From CAZSNT01 sp964607765 (GTDB lineage Bacteria; Verrucomicrobiota; Lentisphaeria; Oligosphaerales; JABHEG01), in the NCBI GenBank assembly GCA_964607765.1, contig CAZSNT010000245.1, positions 1-11,766 on the forward strand: a stretch of DNA of 11,766 bases, read 5' to 3'. Position numbers and translations under genes: made by a program. The notes under the pieces were generated by a model. It was not told the origin of the DNA. It was given only the letters and a program-made list of their open reading frames with translations, and ran no database searches. This document shows positions 1 to 8,995 of this stretch, piece after piece (the stretch's first letter is position 1; every line of letters starts with the position of its first letter).

Positions 1-2
1 CG

Positions 3-563
3 GGCCGCCGCCCCGCCAAGACCCAGGCCGGCACCCTCGACATCGCCACTGCCGGCGCACACACGCTGAGCTTGGCCGCCGTGAAGACCGATCGAGGCTG
101 GGAACCGGTCGAGATCTACGGGCTGACCCTTGTCCCGGCACCCCTCGAAGTGCTGGTCAAAGGCCCGCCACAGGCATTGGCTGTGAAGGATGCCGTGGTG
201 CACGGTCAGACGTTGCGCAAAGGCCGGAACGTGATTGCTCAATGGCGGGAGTCCGATGAGTGGGTCGAGTGGACCTTCACCCCGGGTGCCGCCGGGCCGC
301 ACGCGATCGTCCTGGGATACGCTGCGCCTCATGCATCCCACATCGTTGTCGAGCTGAAGATGGATGGGGCCGCGGACGCGACTCGGCTCGAATCGCCCCT
401 TCCCGCACGGCAGAACTGGGGCGACAAAGGAGAACGCCGTGTCGGGCAGGCAGACCTGCGGGCAGGCCGCCGGTACCGCCTAAGCGTCAAGCCGGGGAAA
501 CCGTGGAAGGCCGTGAACCTACGCGGCGTGACACTGCAGCCCGTCCGCGCCGTCGGGCCGTGA
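3..563 (+). CDS. C-terminal part of an exported polysaccharide-active protein (5' truncated by window edge)
   Basis: The frame is open from base 3, so the visible 186 residues are only the C-terminus. They form two similar beta-rich modules. The end of the first carries 'TQAGTLDIATAGAHTLSL' and closes with 'VEIYGLTLVP'. The second is complete and closes with 'VNLRGVTLQPV'. Its middle holds 'HGQTLRKGRN' and 'SDEWVEWTF', a pattern I associate with DUF5077-like modules at the C-terminus of planctomycetal alpha-L-fucosidases and related exported hydrolases. No catalytic residues are in view, so the enzyme class cannot be read directly. A complete GH29 fucosidase starts 131 nt downstream, which makes a second fucosidase or a related glycosidase likely. 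An internal TTG at 72 could be taken as a start, but similarity between the two modules extends upstream of it, so this is a truncated gene. Confident that it is coding; moderate for the module type; low for the exact enzyme. Confidence 0.75.
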   Translation, partial: GRRPAKTQAGTLDIATAGAHTLSLAAVKTDRGWEPVEIYGLTLVPAPLEVLVKGPPQALAVKDAVVHGQTLRKGRNVIAQWRESDEWVEWTFTPGAAGPHAIVLGYAAPHASHIVVELKMDGAADATRLESPLPARQNWGDKGERRVGQADLRAGRRYRLSVKPGKPWKAVNLRGVTLQPVRAVGP

Positions 564-606
564 ACGGCCTCGGGGACAGTCTGGAATGGAACCGTCGCAG
601 GGGTCA

Positions 607-638
607 GGATGGAAACTATGAGATGTCGGATCGTGGTG
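607..638 (+). repeat. 32-bp leader motif, copy A (upstream of GH29 fucosidase)
   Basis: These 32 bases match 2470-2501 at 27 of 32 positions without gaps; the shared core is 'ATGTCGGATC' followed after one variable base by 'TGGTG'. It ends 56 nt before the fucosidase start, in an intergenic stretch of 131 nt. A short hairpin (CATCC 645-649, GGATG 654-658, 4-nt loop) follows it but has no T tract. It could be a transcription-factor or RNA regulatory element, or a copy of a dispersed repeat. The similarity is seen directly; the role is unknown. Confidence 0.6.
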
Positions 639-681
639 CACTACCATCCCACAGGATGATAGTGTTCCAAAGATCAACCAC

Positions 682-686
682 AAGGA
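682..686 (+). promoter_or_regulatory. Ribosome binding site of the GH29 gene
   Basis: AAGGA lies 8 nt before ATG 695. It picks that ATG, which is followed directly by a signal peptide, over upstream in-frame starts that would put the hydrophobic segment far inside the protein. Confidence 0.6.
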
Positions 687-694
687 ACTCAACC

Positions 695-2446
<1,752 letters not shown>

Positions 2447-2469
2447 GGCAGGTAAGCAAACGAGAGTCT

Positions 2470-2501
2470 GGATGAGAACTATGGAATGTCGGATCCTGGT
2501 G
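2470..2501 (+). repeat. 32-bp leader motif, copy B (upstream of TPR-CHAT gene)
   Basis: Matches copy A (607-638) at 27 of 32 bases. It lies 23 nt after the fucosidase stop and 147 nt before the chosen GTG start of the TPR-CHAT gene. It contains ATG 2472 and ATG 2481, the earliest starts of the long downstream reading frame. That frame's N-terminal extension therefore begins inside a repeated, probably non-coding element. The five bases before it continue the sequence GAGAGTCTGG, which also resembles GACAGTCTGG about 30 nt before copy A, so the repeated block may be longer and rearranged. Confidence 0.55.
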
Positions 2502-2635
2502 TGGGTCTGGCTGATGCTCTCCTGCATTCGCCGTGCCAGCAGCGTGTCCCCCGCCGTGTTCCTTGCCTTCACTGTCACACGAGACTATCTTCCGCCCGTC
2601 TCCGGAGGGGAGCTTCACGCGTCTGCCATCCCTGG

Positions 2636-2642
2636 AAAGAGG
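2636..2642 (+). promoter_or_regulatory. Ribosome binding site supporting GTG 2649
   Basis: AAAGAGG lies 6 nt before GTG 2649, in frame with the TPR-CHAT protein. It is the last in-frame ATG/GTG/TTG before the hydrophobic export segment. By contrast ATG 2472 has no good Shine-Dalgarno sequence. Confidence 0.4.
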
Positions 2643-2648
2643 TCTCCT

Positions 2649-5600
2649 GTGCGACTTTCCTCAAACCGTGCTGCGCCAACCGCCTCGGGCACCGGATCCG
2701 AGACGCGGAGAATCCAGCCTGCAGACCATGCCGGCAGGTCGACACGCACCTCCCGGCGCGGCGCTTGCTTTGCCGTCGCGGCGCTCCTCCTGACGGGCGT
2801 TGCGGAGGGCGCGGAGCGGCGCAACGAGGCGGCCGCGGTCACGGAACGGAGCCGGGCGCTTCTCGCGGCGCATCGCCACCGGGACGCGCACAGATACCTT
2901 GTGACCGCACTGACAAAGGCATCTGCCGCCGGGCCTTTGCCGGTCGAATGGTGTCCGGCGATGCGCGCGGCCGGGGACGTATGCAGCATGCTGCGCAACG
3001 AGCAGGAAGCCGTGCACTGGTACCGCAAATGCCTGGCTACGCTCGAACGACAGCAGCCGCCCGACGTCCGGGCGCGGGTCAACATCATGCGCCGGCTGGC
3101 AAGGGCGATGGGACCGGGCGGACGCCACGAGGAACGTCTCAAGCTCGTCCGCCAGACCGAAGCGCTGGTCCGCAAGCACATTGGCGCGAACACCGAGGAC
3201 GCGGCCGGAGTGATGCTGCTGGAGGGCGAAGTCCTCACCGACATGGGCCGAACGGCGGAGGCGGAGGCGAAACTGCGACAAGCCATCCGGGCCGCCGAGT
3301 CTGCGGGGCCCAGTGCAACTGCCACGCAGGCCGTGGGCCTCCTGTTCCACGCCCGAGTTCTCGACGACCTGGGCCGCCTCTCTGAAGTCGAGCCCCGTCT
3401 GACACGAGCCATCCGGCTCATGCGCAGAGTCTGGGGAGAAGACGCTCAGCAGGTCGCCGCGGCCCTCTCCGATCTCGGCACCCATTACCGACGCCTCGGC
3501 AAGCTCGACCAGGCCGGAGCCACCTATCGGGAGGCCCTGGCCATCATGACCAAGCGCTTCGGCCCGGACCACCCCGAATCTCTCACGGTGGCATCGAACC
3601 TGAGCGCCGTGGATTTCGACGCCGGCCGCTTCGACAGGGCTCAGACGGAGCTTAAACGCATCCTCCAGGCACGTATTCGGCGGTTTGGCGAGACGCATCC
3701 GATCGTGGCGCGCACATATGACGCGCTGGGCGACAACTACCAGAACCTGCAGCGCCTCGATGAGGCCGAGGCCTGCTACCGACGCAGCCTCGCCAGTCAG
3801 CCGCAAAGCAGCCTGGCGGGGGCCAAGACCGAGCTGGACCTCCTTACCATCGTCTTTCAGCGCGGCGGCCAGGTCCCGGTCGCCAGAGCGGAGGCATTGC
3901 TTGCGGCGTTGCAGCGGGCCTGCGGCGAGACCTCGCAAGACGTGCTCCGCGCCCGAATACTGTTGTTCTTCTTCCTCGCCGCCGAGGGACGGCACGCGGC
4001 TGCCTGGAAGCACGCGGAGGCAATAGTGCGGCTGGAACAGCGCCACGCCCGCGGATTGCTCTCATTTGCCGATGAACGCGTCGGCGTGCAATACCTGTCG
4101 CGCCGCGGCTGGGTGCGCAACGCGCTCCTGTCTTACGTTCTGCAGTGCCTCCCCAGCGACAGAGACGCGGTCACCACGGCGGCGAACACCATGCTCAATG
4201 CCAAGGGCCAGATCCTGGATGGCATGGTCCGCCGACGTCAGGTCGCGACCGACCCCGCGTCTCGCCAGGCACTGGCGCAGCTTGCGCAGCTGCGCACATC
4301 CATTGCCGCTTCAGCTTGGCAAGACTCCCCGGCGGCAGCAGCCCATCGCCAGCAGTTGCAGCAGCAGGCCGCGGCACTGGAGACCGCTCTGGCACGCCGT
4401 GTCGGCCCCGGCGCATTGGCCCCGGACGCAGTGGACGTGGCCGCAATTCGGCAGCGTCTCGGCCCCGGCGTCGCCGCCATCGAGTATGTTCGGCCGCCCT
4501 GGGCCAATTTCCAGGGCCGCACTCGCGAGGATCGCTGGCAGCCTGCCCGCTACGTGGCGGTGATCATACGCGCCGAGGCCGAGACGCCCGGCCTGGTTGA
4601 CCTGGGCGAGGCGAAGCGCATCGATGAGCTGGTGGCGGAGTTCCGTAAAGCAGTGGTCGCCACCGCCACCCACCGCGGCCTCAAGCTCGCGCGCAGCCGA
4701 CGAAGCCAGGCGCGGGAACGCGTTGCCGATGCAGCCGTGGCCCTGCACGACGCGGTCCTGGCCCCGTTGGCGGCGGAGCTGGAAGGGGCGACCGAACTCA
4801 TCCTCTCGCCTGCCGGCGATCTGAGCATGGTCCCGTTCGAGGCCCTCCACGGTCGCGGCGACAGCCCTGTGGCCGTCCGCACCGTCACTCGCTATGTGTC
4901 CGCTGTCCGTGACCTGGTCCGACCGGGCAGTCCCGCGGCAACCCGGCATGCCGGCGCAGTGGTGATCGGCGATCCCGCCTACGATGTGGCTCACTCGGGG
5001 GCGGCGCCCCCTACGCCGGAACGCTCCGCCGGTATGGACACAGCGCATTTCGCGCCGTTGCCGGGAACCGCCGTCGAGGCCGAGGCCATCGCGAAACTCC
5101 TGCGCAAGAACAGCCTCGCCGTTCAGGCTTGGACAGCCGACGAAGCCACCGAGACCAAGCTCAAACAGATCAAGTCGCCGCGCGTGCTGCACATCGCGAC
5201 GCACGGCTTCTTCCTGCCCGGCCCTGCGATGTCCAGTCTGGAGCGGGACGGGTGGATGAGCTTCTCACAGCCCTCGCCGTCCGCGGTGGAGAATCCCCTG
5301 CTGCGGTGCGGCTTGGCCCTGGCCGGTGCCAACCGTTGGCGCGAAGGCGGCCGCGACGACGGGTTGCTGACCGCCCTCGAAGCCTGCGACCTGGACCTGC
5401 AGGGCACTGAACTGGTCTGCTTGAGCGCCTGCGAGACCGGGCTGGGACAGGTCCAATTCGGCGAAGGCGTGTTCGGCCTGCGGCGGGCAATCGAGCAGGC
5501 AGGCGCCCGGTCGCTGATCATGTCCCTGTGGGTCGTGGCCGACCGGGAGACCGTCGACCTCATGTCGTCGTTCTACCGCCACTGGCTGGGAGGCGACACG

Positions 5601-5717
5601 CAAACCGACGCGCTGCGCAAAGCGCGCCTTGCAATGATTGCCCAGCTCGAGCAGGAACGAGGCTACGCGCACCCGTTCTACTGGGCCCCGTTCGTGCTCG
5701 TCGGCGCACCGCGTTGA
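2649..5717 (+). CDS. Secreted TPR-CHAT protein (caspase-like/separase-like peptidase family)
   Basis: A predicted cysteine peptidase of the CHAT family (caspase HetF associated with TPRs), 1022 residues from GTG 2649. After a basic N-terminal stretch, 'GACFAVAALLLTGVAEGAE' (about 38-56) reads as an export signal, so the protein probably acts in the periplasm or at the surface. Residues about 100-395 are TPR repeats of the long kinesin-light-chain type, for example 'LGTHYRRLGKLDQAGATYREAL' spread over 276-297 and 'GDNYQNLQRLDEAEACYRRSL' over 361-381. They presumably bind a protein partner. The CHAT domain covers about 610-1022: 'SPAGDLSMVPFEAL' near 720, 'HIATHGFF' with catalytic His852, 'LSACETGLG' with catalytic Cys928, and the typical end 'PFYWAPFVLVG'. 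Both dyad residues are present, so activity is plausible. Substrate and partner are unknown. The pre-signal stretch of about 37 residues is long, so the start is uncertain; a longer version from ATG 2472 (1081 residues) is the alternative. Confidence 0.9.
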   Translation: MRLSSNRAAPTASGTGSETRRIQPADHAGRSTRTSRRGACFAVAALLLTGVAEGAERRNEAAAVTERSRALLAAHRHRDAHRYLVTALTKASAAGPLPVEWCPAMRAAGDVCSMLRNEQEAVHWYRKCLATLERQQPPDVRARVNIMRRLARAMGPGGRHEERLKLVRQTEALVRKHIGANTEDAAGVMLLEGEVLTDMGRTAEAEAKLRQAIRAAESAGPSATATQAVGLLFHARVLDDLGRLSEVEPRLTRAIRLMRRVWGEDAQQVAAALSDLGTHYRRLGKLDQAGATYREALAIMTKRFGPDHPESLTVASNLSAVDFDAGRFDRAQTELKRILQARIRRFGETHPIVARTYDALGDNYQNLQRLDEAEACYRRSLASQPQSSLAGAKTELDLLTIVFQRGGQVPVARAEALLAALQRACGETSQDVLRARILLFFFLAAEGRHAAAWKHAEAIVRLEQRHARGLLSFADERVGVQYLSRRGWVRNALLSYVLQCLPSDRDAVTTAANTMLNAKGQILDGMVRRRQVATDPASRQALAQLAQLRTSIAASAWQDSPAAAAHRQQLQQQAAALETALARRVGPGALAPDAVDVAAIRQRLGPGVAAIEYVRPPWANFQGRTREDRWQPARYVAVIIRAEAETPGLVDLGEAKRIDELVAEFRKAVVATATHRGLKLARSRRSQARERVADAAVALHDAVLAPLAAELEGATELILSPAGDLSMVPFEALHGRGDSPVAVRTVTRYVSAVRDLVRPGSPAATRHAGAVVIGDPAYDVAHSGAAPPTPERSAGMDTAHFAPLPGTAVEAEAIAKLLRKNSLAVQAWTADEATETKLKQIKSPRVLHIATHGFFLPGPAMSSLERDGWMSFSQPSPSAVENPLLRCGLALAGANRWREGGRDDGLLTALEACDLDLQGTELVCLSACETGLGQVQFGEGVFGLRRAIEQAGARSLIMSLWVVADRETVDLMSSFYRHWLGGDTQTDALRKARLAMIAQLEQERGYAHPFYWAPFVLVGAPR

Positions 5718-5737
5718 GCACGCCATCCGGTTTGCAG

Positions 5738-5849
5738 CCCAATTCCCCTACCCCCAACCCCCCCCCCCCCCCCCCTCCCCGCCCCCCATCCGCTGGCGCC
5801 CCCCCCCCCCCCCCCCTCGCCCTCTCCCCCCCCCCCCCCGCGACCCCGG
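5738..5849. repeat. C-rich low-complexity tract
   Basis: Most of the bases are C, with uninterrupted runs of 18 (5758-5775), 18 (5799-5816) and 14 (5826-5839). It opens with 'CCCAATTCCCCTACCCCCAA' (5738-5757), which resembles the 15-bp units on the far side of the assembly gap. The run lengths are probably unreliable: a tract next to a run of Ns may be a degraded or collapsed tandem repeat. The complementary strand has many G runs and could form G-quadruplexes. With the gap and tandem repeat this fills the 312-nt gene-free stretch 5718-6029. Confidence 0.8.
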
Positions 5850-5859
5850 NNNNNNNNNN
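5850..5859. other. Assembly gap (10 N)
   Basis: Ten ambiguous bases join two C-rich repeat-bearing pieces. The true distance between the TPR-CHAT gene and the downstream cluster is therefore unknown, and a missing gene between them cannot be excluded. Confidence 0.98.
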
Positions 5860-5863
5860 CTTA

Positions 5864-5922
5864 CCCCCAATTCGGCTGCCCCCAATTCGGCTGCCCCGAT
5901 TCCCTTACCCCCAATTCCCTTA
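5864..5922 (+). repeat. 15-bp tandem repeat, about four units
   Basis: Units are CCCCCAATTCGGCTG at 5864-5878 and again, identical, at 5879-5893; CCCCGATTCCCTTA (14 nt) at 5894-5907; and CCCCCAATTCCCTTA at 5908-5922. A further degenerate copy sits before the gap at about 5738-5750. Head-to-tail copies that differ at the last six bases suggest an expanding minisatellite. No gene overlaps it. Confidence 0.85.
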
Positions 5923-6016
5923 CCTCTTCCCCGCAACTGCCGTGTAAACCAACGCACCGTTGACGGAATGTGGAGTATAGACAGCCGCGTGCAGGGCGCG
6001 GGACAGACACCAGAGC

Positions 6017-6022
6017 AAAGGA
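6017..6022 (+). promoter_or_regulatory. Ribosome binding site of the DUF1549/DUF1553 gene
   Basis: AAAGGA lies 7 nt before ATG 6030. It selects that start over ATG 5970, which would add 20 polar residues in front of a standard signal peptide. Confidence 0.6.
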
Positions 6023-6029
6023 CACGAGC

Positions 6030-7619
6030 ATGCATGTGACGGCGGCACACTCGCTCCGAGAAATCCCCACAGTACTCTGTTGCCTGTTGCCGTTCCTGGC
6101 CGTGCCGGCCGCTCGCGCACAAGCATCGACACCCTACGAAGGGCCGGCCGAATTCGTGGCGGCCAACCCGATCGATGCGCACGTTCTGACCGTCCTGCGG
6201 AGAGAACGGATCAAGCCGGCGCATCTGTGTTCGGACGCCGTATTCGTCAGGCGGGTGTTCCTGGATGTCACCGGCACATTGCCCGATCCCACCGAGGTTC
6301 GTGAGTTCCTCGGCAGCAGCCGGCCGGACAAGCGCTCGGCGCTCATTGAGGACTTACTCGCCCGACCGACCTACGCTGATTACTGGTCGCTGAAGTGGTG
6401 TGATCTGCTGCGCGTCAAGTCCGAGTTCCCCATCAACCTCTGGCCAAATTCTGTTCAGGCCTATCACCGTTGGATCCACAGATCGCTGCGGCAGAACAAG
6501 CCTTACGACGAGTTCGCCAGGGAGCTGCTCACAGCCAGCGGCAGCAACTTCCGCGTCCCGCCGGCCAACTTCTATCGCGCTGTCCAAGGCAGGGATCCCG
6601 CCGCTCTGGCCAAAGCCGTGGCTCTGACCTTCATGGGGAGCCGGTTCGAGCTGTGGGCGGCGGAGCGCCGGTCACACATGGAAGCCTTCTTCTCCAGAGT
6701 GCGTTACAAGACAACTGCTGAGTGGAAAGAGGAGATTGTCTATCTGGATCCCGCGCCGTTCGAGGACATAAGGGCCCACTTCCCCGATGGCCGCCCCGCT
6801 GCGATTCGTTTCGGACAGGACCCCCGTATGCTGTTCGCCGATTGGTTGATCGCGGATGACAACCCGTGGTTTGCGCGCAATATCGTCAACCGAATCTGGT
6901 ACTGGCTGATGGGGCGCGGCATCATCCACGAACCGGACGATATCCGCACTGACAATCCCGCGGTGAATCCGGATCTGCTGGCCTACCTGGAGTCGGAACT
7001 GGTGGCAGCCGACTACGATCTGAAACACGTTTTTCGCTTGGTTCTGAACTCCCGTGTTTACCAGCAGTCCGCCATCCCGCGCAGCAATCATCCCAGAACG
7101 GCGGAGCTGTTTGCCGTTTACCCCGTCCGGCGACTCGAGGCGGAGGTTCTGATCGATGCCCTCTGCAAGATCACAGGCAGCTACGAGAAGTACTCCAGCG
7201 CGATCCCGGAGCCTTGGGCTCACGTTCCGGATCGCTACCGGGCAATCAGGCTGGCCGATGGGAGCGTCACCAGCAAGTTCCTGGAAATGTTCGGACGTCC
7301 CTCCCGCGACACAGGCCTGGTGTTGGAGCGCAACGACAAGCCCAACGATGCGCAACGCCGTCACCTGTTGATCTCATCTCACGTACAGAAGAAGATCAAC
7401 AGCAGCTTCGTCAGAGGACCGGGCTCACGAAATCGACAAGGCCGCCGACAGCCGTCGATCCAAGAGCTGTATCTGAGCATCCTGTCCCGATACCCGACGC
7501 CTGCCGAGTTGGCGGCAGCCAAGCAGTACGTTGCCGACTCGCAGATCGAGACACGACAAGCGATGTCCGATCTGGCGTGGGCCCTGATCAACACGAAGGA
7601 GTTTCAGCTTCGGCATTGA
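6030..7619 (+). CDS. Exported DUF1549/DUF1553 (PSCyt2/PSD1) family protein
   Basis: Function is not established; the family is abundant in Planctomycetota and usually sits beside a DUF1501 gene, as here. The 529-residue protein starts with a signal peptide (core about 14-27, cleavage near 'ARA-QA' at 30). DUF1549 covers about 46-222: 'VFVRRVFLDVTGTLPDPTEV' (71-90), 'RPTYADYWSLKWCDLLRVK' (112-130), 'FYRAV' (181-185). DUF1553 covers about 265-525: 'NPWFARNIVNRIWYWLMGRG' (278-297), 'NPDLLAYLESELV' (313-325), 'YDLKHVFRLVLNSRVYQ' (329-345), 'ELYLSILSRYPTPAEL' (479-494). Many relatives are 700-1000 residues long and carry an N-terminal cytochrome-like domain; this one has none. Many also have a Cys-x-x-Cys-His-like segment after 'FMG'; here that place reads 'SRFELWAAERRSHMEAFF' (204-221), so haem binding there is unlikely. 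This looks like a natural short subfamily, not damage. It heads the three-gene cluster. Confidence 0.9.
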   Translation: MHVTAAHSLREIPTVLCCLLPFLAVPAARAQASTPYEGPAEFVAANPIDAHVLTVLRRERIKPAHLCSDAVFVRRVFLDVTGTLPDPTEVREFLGSSRPDKRSALIEDLLARPTYADYWSLKWCDLLRVKSEFPINLWPNSVQAYHRWIHRSLRQNKPYDEFARELLTASGSNFRVPPANFYRAVQGRDPAALAKAVALTFMGSRFELWAAERRSHMEAFFSRVRYKTTAEWKEEIVYLDPAPFEDIRAHFPDGRPAAIRFGQDPRMLFADWLIADDNPWFARNIVNRIWYWLMGRGIIHEPDDIRTDNPAVNPDLLAYLESELVAADYDLKHVFRLVLNSRVYQQSAIPRSNHPRTAELFAVYPVRRLEAEVLIDALCKITGSYEKYSSAIPEPWAHVPDRYRAIRLADGSVTSKFLEMFGRPSRDTGLVLERNDKPNDAQRRHLLISSHVQKKINSSFVRGPGSRNRQGRRQPSIQELYLSILSRYPTPAELAAAKQYVADSQIETRQAMSDLAWALINTKEFQLRH

Positions 7620-7644
7620 TTCACGGGAGTCACGGACACGCAAC

Positions 7645-7650
7645 GAGGAA
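7645..7650 (+). promoter_or_regulatory. Ribosome binding site of the DUF1501 gene
   Basis: GAGGAA lies 7 nt before ATG 7658. That ATG is followed within seven codons by the twin-arginine motif, which settles the start against longer versions of the same frame that run back into the preceding gene. Confidence 0.65.
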
Positions 7651-7657
7651 ACGAGCC

Positions 7658-8977
7658 ATGAGAGCGAACGTCAATCGCCGCACCTTCCTGGAGGGCACGC
7701 TGCTGGGGATGGCCGGCCTGCCGCTGATGCCTGCGCGCGCGCCGCAAGCACAGGCTGCAAGACCAACACTGCCGGTTCGAGCGAAGTCTGTAATCCAGAT
7801 CTGGCTCTGGGGCGGGCCGGCGCATCTCGACACATTCGATCCCAAGCCGGACGCGGGAAGTGACTACTGCGGCCCCTACAGCAAACCACTCGCCACGAAT
7901 GTCGATGGGATCCGGATCTGCGAGAAACTGCCTCTGCTGGCCAGGCAGGCGGACAAGTACTCCATCATCCGCAGCATGACCCATGGCCTCAACGGTCACG
8001 AAAAGGCCTCCTACTGCGTGCAGACCGGGCACAAGCCGGGCCGCCTGGTTTACCCATGCGCCGGTGCGGTGTTTTCCCTGTTCAAAGGCTACGACCGCGG
8101 CTACCGGGGACCGGTCCCGCCCTACATTGTGCTGACCGAGCCGCAGGGACGGTTCTCGGAAGCCGGTTTCCTGGGGCCCAAACACAAGCCTTTCCCGACC
8201 GGTGGCGACCCGAATGCGGACCCGTTCGTTGTCGAGGGGATCATCTCGGGCGATATCAGCGACGAGCGCCAGCTCAAGCGACGGCAGCTGCTGCACAATC
8301 TCGATTCCCTGGGACGGGCTTTGCCTGAGAATGAGATCGTGCGGCTGATGGATCAGGGCGAGAAGAACGCCTACGAGATGATGTTCGGGGATGCGCGGAG
8401 GGTCTTCGATCTCAACACCGAGGACGACAGATTGCGGGATCGATACGGGCGAAACACGTTCGGGCAGTCCTGTCTGATGGCCCGCCGCCTGGTGGAAGCC
8501 GGAGTGCCCTACATCACGATCAACGACCGGGGTTGGGACACTCACAAACTGCACTTCGAGGCGATGGATGAAAAGCTGCCGGAGCTGGACCGGGGTATGG
8601 CCGCGCTCTTGGAGGATCTGGCGGATCGGGGATTGCTCGACAGCACCATCGTCTGGTGGGGCGGCGAGTTTGGGCGGACCCCGAAGGTCAACGCCGGCTA
8701 TCCCTGGAACGGCGGTCGCAACCACTTCGGCAGATGCTTCTGCTCTGTTGTCGCGGGCGGGGGATTCAAAGGAGGCCATGTGGTGGGCGCCTCGGATGAA
8801 AGGGGTCTGAACGTCGCGGAGCGCCCAGTCAGCCCCGCGGACCTGGTCGGAAGCATCTATGAACTGGCCGGAATCAACCCAGGTGCTGCACTGCCCAATC
8901 CGCGCGGGTTGGATGTCAAGGTTATGTCCACTGCTGGCTGGGAGTCGAGTGGCGGGCGTCTGAAAGAGATCATGTAG
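7658..8977 (+). CDS. Tat-exported DUF1501 family protein (alkaline-phosphatase-like fold)
   Basis: A 439-residue member of the DUF1501 family, related to the sulfatase/alkaline phosphatase superfamily; its reaction is not known. A twin-arginine signal 'NRRTFLEGTLLGMAGLPLMP' lies at 6-25, predicting export in folded form, often a sign of a metal or other cofactor bound in the cytoplasm. Family landmarks are all present: 'WLWGGPAHLDTFDPKPDA' (49-66), 'MTHGLNGHEKASYCVQTGH' (107-125), 'GVPYITINDRGWDTH' (282-296), 'WWGGEFGRTPKVN' (333-345), 'GRNHFGRCF' (353-361), 'VAGGGFKGGHVVGASDERG' (365-383) and 'SPADLVGSIYELAGI' (392-406). The Asp and His residues in these blocks are the likely metal ligands. 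Relatives often have 'GRDHW' where this one has 'GRNHF', so one candidate ligand is Asn. The gene starts 38 nt after the DUF1553 stop, indicating co-transcription. Confidence 0.92.
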   Translation: MRANVNRRTFLEGTLLGMAGLPLMPARAPQAQAARPTLPVRAKSVIQIWLWGGPAHLDTFDPKPDAGSDYCGPYSKPLATNVDGIRICEKLPLLARQADKYSIIRSMTHGLNGHEKASYCVQTGHKPGRLVYPCAGAVFSLFKGYDRGYRGPVPPYIVLTEPQGRFSEAGFLGPKHKPFPTGGDPNADPFVVEGIISGDISDERQLKRRQLLHNLDSLGRALPENEIVRLMDQGEKNAYEMMFGDARRVFDLNTEDDRLRDRYGRNTFGQSCLMARRLVEAGVPYITINDRGWDTHKLHFEAMDEKLPELDRGMAALLEDLADRGLLDSTIVWWGGEFGRTPKVNAGYPWNGGRNHFGRCFCSVVAGGGFKGGHVVGASDERGLNVAERPVSPADLVGSIYELAGINPGAALPNPRGLDVKVMSTAGWESSGGRLKEIM

Positions 8978-8995
8978 GGTAGCGGCCAATTCCAA

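Noticed and set aside
260..694. Long in-frame extension of the fucosidase frame back to 260
   Set aside because: It overlaps the well-supported upstream coding frame and would bury the signal peptide at residue 145; ATG 695 has a proper ribosome binding site.
2472..2648. N-terminal extension of the TPR-CHAT frame starting at ATG 2472, with its own hydrophobic stretch 'ILVWVWLMLSC'
   Set aside because: The start lies inside the 32-bp repeat, lacks a Shine-Dalgarno, and would place two hydrophobic segments in tandem. GTG 2649 with AAAGAGG fits better, though not with certainty.
2661..4046. Long minus-strand open frame (461 codons) opposite the TPR-CHAT gene
   Set aside because: It is a high-GC shadow frame with no recognisable domain, opposite a gene with clear TPR repeats; the same holds for the 556-codon frame opposite the DUF1501 gene.
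2649..5717. TPR-CHAT protein as part of a type III-E CRISPR (Craspase) system
   Set aside because: There is no Cas7-11 gene, repeat array or spacer-like pattern in the window, and a probable export signal precedes the TPRs.
5960..5981. Possible promoter TTGACG (5960-5965) and TATAGA (5976-5981) before the three-gene cluster
   Set aside because: The spacer is only 10 nt, far from the usual 16-18, so the pair is probably coincidental.
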